Positions 61,726 to 64,000 of a stretch of DNA of 64,000 nt are shown here, one piece after another. The notes under the pieces are model-generated. The model did no database searches, was not told where the DNA came from, and saw only the letters and a program-made list of their open reading frames with translations. This stretch comes from Rhizobium sp. L43 (GTDB lineage Bacteria; Pseudomonadota; Alphaproteobacteria; Rhizobiales; Rhizobiaceae): assembly GCF_002531725.1 (NCBI RefSeq), contig NZ_NWSQ01000001.1:62001-126000 (forward strand), in the 5' to 3' direction. How positions within the stretch are numbered: the first letter of the stretch is position 1; each line of letters begins with the position of its first letter. Both the position numbers and the translations under genes were made by a program.

Positions 61726-61932
61726 ATGGTTGCAATGGTCAAACAGGTGATCGAATACGCCGGCGTTCCCGTCGGCATCGTCGTTCCGGACAAGGACTCG
61801 CTGAAGTTCATCGCCGTGAAGTTTCATGTGCATGATCTCGACGGCCAGCACTTTGCCTCGCCGTCGGACGTGCTCAGGGCAATCCACAAACTGATGTCGG
61901 CGCCACAGGCCGGCGTTCGCCGCGCGGCCTGA
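61726..61932 (+). CDS. Hypothetical 68-aa protein under the sulfur dyad
   Basis: A small soluble protein with predicted beta strands (QVIEYAGVPVGIVVPD, LKFIAVKFHVHDLDG) and a C-terminal helix (SPSDVLRAIHKLM). An internal ATG at 61735 is an equally possible start; neither has a strong Shine-Dalgarno. No family was recognised. Its position after dyad E and 13 bases before the next small gene suggests an operon that may extend to the secreted protein at 62309. Confidence 0.55.
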   Translation: MVAMVKQVIEYAGVPVGIVVPDKDSLKFIAVKFHVHDLDGQHFASPSDVLRAIHKLMSAPQAGVRRAA

Positions 61933-61945
61933 TCGGAGAGGCACC

Positions 61946-62137
61946 ATGGGCAGACTACGCCAATTCTTCCGGCTCTCCGCGCTGCGCGACGATCTTGAAA
62001 CGCGGTTGCTTGCCCGAGAGTATCGCGCCCTGCTCCTGGACGACCATTTCGAGGACGGCACGGATCGGGAACTCCAATCGCGATGCGCCGAGCTCTGCAG
62101 CGAAATTTCCTCGCGCCACTACCGGCATCGCTATTGA
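61946..62137 (+). CDS. Hypothetical 63-aa charged protein
   Basis: GAGAGG precedes the ATG at good spacing. The protein is helical and strongly charged: MGRLRQFFRLSALRDDLETR, then LLAREYRALLLDDHFEDGTDRELQSRC and a His/Arg tail. It holds two Cys, unlike the depleted neighbours. No family was recognised. It lies 13 bases after the 68-codon ORF. Confidence 0.5.
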   Translation: MGRLRQFFRLSALRDDLETRLLAREYRALLLDDHFEDGTDRELQSRCAELCSEISSRHYRHRY

Positions 62138-62308
62138 AGGACAGGCCGAGGCCGCCGCCCCTCAATCCCTCCGCACGCTGATGCCGCAAGCGGCAACCCG
62201 ATCAGCCATGCGCGCCCACAGGCAGATAGCCGCGACCCCATCTCACAGCCGTCAGGTCGACGGGATCGACAACAAAGACGCCGTCACGTTCAACCAGGAC
62301 CATATTGC

Positions 62309-63184
62309 ATGCAAAACAGATTTTTCGCTCAGGCAACCCCCGCATTGCGAACCACGGTGAGGGCAGCCGTTCTGGCGGCCATCATTCCATTTGCATTCCT
62401 GAATACGGCGCTGGCAGACCAAAAGGTGCTGCTGTCCTACGAGGCAACTCCTTCAGCAGGCTTCCATCTGCCGCGGCTTGCTGAGGCCAGCTATGACGAT
62501 CGAGCGACATTTTCCGCCGAAGTGCTCAAAGAGATCGTGCCGAAGATCATCACAGCCAATGGCCTCGACCCCGAGGCCTTGGAGACAGAGGTAACACCCG
62601 GCGGGTATCTGCTCAAAACCAATGCGTCGCTTCAGACCGAGGGAGATCTCGATGACGCGACGGCTGATCGGCTTGCCGGTTCGCTCGGCTACGTCTTCCG
62701 TCAATATAGCGTCCTTGCCTCCCGCCTTGACGACACCACAGGCAAGACCGGCTTTGTCGTCGTCCGCTTTCCCCAAGACAGCCTCAACGCCACCGTCGCG
62801 CAGAAATTCTTCGAGGCGGCGGACGCAACGAAAAAAGGCCTGGGCGGCGGTTACACCGCATTCGGAGACGAGCAGATCTTCCTCAATGTCACGAATTCCG
62901 ACGGAAAGCCGTACAGCGGCCTTGATGACGCGGCCTTCCAGGACGGCCTGAAACGCACCGCCGCATCGTTTGCCGATCCGAAACCGGAAGTGTCTTCCTC
63001 CGGCAAGGCAACCGCACGCTTCATCAGCAATGATTGGGAGAAGTCGAAACAAGGCGAGGACTATCAAAGCCTGCTCGGCGGAGCGGACGGCGAATTGGTG
63101 AAAAAGCTCGACGAGATCGGCCGGGATTATGCATCCCTCGTCGCCAAGACCGCTGAAAACAAAGGCTGGAACCGCGACCAATGA
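62309..63184 (+). CDS. Unrecognised secreted protein with no Cys and no internal Met
   Basis: A 291-residue protein with a clear signal region (RTTVRAAVLAAIIPFAFLNTALA, mature from about residue 37, DQKVLLSYEATPSAGF). The mature part alternates helices and strands: ATFSAEVLKEIVPKIITANGLDPEALETEV, LAGSLGYVFRQYSVLASRLDD, KTGFVVVRFPQDSLNATVAQKFFEAAD, GGGYTAFGDEQIFLNVTNSDGKPYSG. I do not recognise a family. The whole protein has no Cys and only the initiator Met, the same extreme depletion as the sulfur-scavenging proteins to its left, so I infer a role under sulfur limitation, perhaps as an abundant periplasmic protein. It has AGGA before the ATG and lies 171 bases after the small ORFs. Confidence 0.75.
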   Translation: MQNRFFAQATPALRTTVRAAVLAAIIPFAFLNTALADQKVLLSYEATPSAGFHLPRLAEASYDDRATFSAEVLKEIVPKIITANGLDPEALETEVTPGGYLLKTNASLQTEGDLDDATADRLAGSLGYVFRQYSVLASRLDDTTGKTGFVVVRFPQDSLNATVAQKFFEAADATKKGLGGGYTAFGDEQIFLNVTNSDGKPYSGLDDAAFQDGLKRTAASFADPKPEVSSSGKATARFISNDWEKSKQGEDYQSLLGGADGELVKKLDEIGRDYASLVAKTAENKGWNRDQ

Positions 63185-63303
63185 GACCGTGCGGGCGGCA
63201 CGGCACGCAAGCCGCTGACCGTCTCTAGGCCTTCTCCACTCTCGCAAGCGCCCTGATCGCGGTCAATTCGACGGCAATCATCAAACGGCAAGCGCTCCTC
63301 CCT

Positions 63304-63332
63304 TGATGTATCATTATTTCCGATATACATCA
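63304..63332. promoter_or_regulatory. Inverted repeat upstream of the ArsR-type gene
   Basis: TGATGTAT (63304-63311) and ATACATCA (63325-63332) are perfect inverted copies separated by 13 bases, 23 bases before the regulator start. This is a probable autoregulatory operator or part of its promoter. Confidence 0.5.
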
Positions 63333-63354
63333 TTCCATCGGGTCATATGGGGGA

Positions 63355-64000
63355 ATGATGGAACGTTCGTTTTTGACGATCGCCGCCGGCGAGAATAGTG
63401 AGGCGATACGGGCGCTTTCGGCACCGGCGCGGATCGAGATTCTCAAGCTGCTCTGCGCCAAGGGGCCGATGAATATCAACGATATCGCGCGGGCCCTTTC
63501 CCTTCCCCAATCCACCGTCGCCACCGGCATCCAGATCCTGGAAGACGCCCGGCTTGTCGACTCGCAGTTGGCCAAGGCGCGCAAGGGGAACCAGAAGATC
63601 TGCTCGGCGATCTACAGCGAAATCCTGATCAGCTTCGAGGAAAGTGCGGCCCAGAGGGCGAACAATATCATCGAAGTCGAGATGCCTGTGGGGCTTTACA
63701 CCAGTTGCGACGTGCATGCGCCCTGCGGCCTCTGCTCCACCGAAAGCGTCATCGGGCCGCTCGATGTGCCCGACTATTTCCTGGATCCGCAGCGCATGCA
63801 GGCCGGGCTGGTGTGGTTCGGCAGGGGCTATGTCGAATATAAATTCCCCAACAATGCCAAGGTGTTGAACAAGGATATTCGCGCCATCGAATTTTCGCTG
63901 GAGCTGTCGTCGGAGGTGCCCGGCACCAATCCGGACTGGCCCTCCGACATCACGCTCTGGGTCAACGGCATGGCGATCGGCACCTGGACGTCGCCGGGCG
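63355..64000 (+). CDS. ArsR-type winged-helix regulator with C-terminal extension (3' partial)
   Basis: ATG codons at 63355 and 63358 open a frame that runs past the window end (about 215 codons seen). The N-terminal winged helix (about 15-80) reads IRALSAPARIEILKLLCAKGPMNINDIARALSLPQSTVATGIQILEDARLV, typical of ArsR. A longer C-terminal domain follows, with CDVHAPCGLCSTESVIGPLDVPDYFLDPQRMQAGLVWFGRGYVEYKFP and then FSLELSSEVPGTNPDWPSDITLWVNG. The Cys cluster (C-x5-C-x2-C) could bind metal. Effector and target are unknown. The inverted repeat just upstream suggests autoregulation. Confidence 0.82.
   Translation, partial: MMERSFLTIAAGENSEAIRALSAPARIEILKLLCAKGPMNINDIARALSLPQSTVATGIQILEDARLVDSQLAKARKGNQKICSAIYSEILISFEESAAQRANNIIEVEMPVGLYTSCDVHAPCGLCSTESVIGPLDVPDYFLDPQRMQAGLVWFGRGYVEYKFPNNAKVLNKDIRAIEFSLELSSEVPGTNPDWPSDITLWVNGMAIGTWTSPG

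Noticed and set aside
1..64000. CRISPR arrays, tRNA, rRNA, insertion sequences and prophage
   Set aside because: No regularly spaced direct repeats, cloverleaf-like sequences, transposase or integrase motifs were seen.

Overview
The window looks like a Rhizobium chromosome or large replicon, most likely the R. leguminosarum/R. etli group. The basis is high GC with strong third-position bias, a RIME-type rhizobial palindrome, a Rhizobiales porin, a pcaIJF/pcaR cluster, and GGAAC-N16-CGTT promoters of the alphaproteobacterial general stress response. No rRNA, tRNA, CRISPR, phage or insertion sequence was recognised.

Layout. 1-3.9 kb: the end of a mercuric-reductase-like flavoenzyme, a DedA membrane protein, a xylitol-dehydrogenase-like enzyme and a CopC-like protein that seems to have lost its copper ligands. 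3.9-13.0 kb: a complete kdp potassium-uptake locus (kdpF, A, B, C, D, E) with two extra tiny membrane-protein genes, a TTTATA direct repeat resembling the E. coli KdpE site, a hairpin plus RIME between kdpC and kdpD, and a PtsN-type EIIA gene after kdpE. 13-18.3 kb: a porin and the sulfate importer sbp-cysTWA. 18.4-26.9 kb: a cell-wall hydrolase, then a leftward set of GntR regulator, PLP lyase, sugar-type ABC importer and peptidase T. 27-40 kb: genes of stress and DNA-repair flavour (carboxylesterase, EEP nuclease, cardiolipin synthase, UdgX, DUF2934, DUF3175, GST, LigD-type polymerase, topoisomerase IB, GlgX). Five GGAAC-N16-nGTT promoters occur here. 40-49.6 kb: SDR, MFS and GNAT genes, the 3-oxoadipate branch pcaIJF with divergent pcaR, and a divergent phosphoesterase/di-heme peroxidase pair.

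49.6-63.2 kb is the most interesting part: an organosulfur-scavenging island. It holds a 2OG-Fe(II) oxygenase, a GsiABCD-like peptide importer, an O-acetylhomoserine sulfhydrylase (metY), a carboxymuconolactone-decarboxylase-like protein, an AtsK-type alkylsulfatase, an SsuA/AtsR-type binding protein, three small ORFs and an unrecognised secreted protein. Two independent signals unite it. First, a 19-bp dyad, TCTAY-N7-ATAGA with the LysR-type T-N11-A geometry, stands upstream of five transcription units. Second, five of its proteins (1,898 residues) contain no cysteine and no methionine beyond the initiator. The unknown secreted protein at 62309-63184 shares this depletion, so it is proposed as a new sulfur-starvation protein. 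The window ends inside an ArsR-type regulator preceded by its own inverted repeat.
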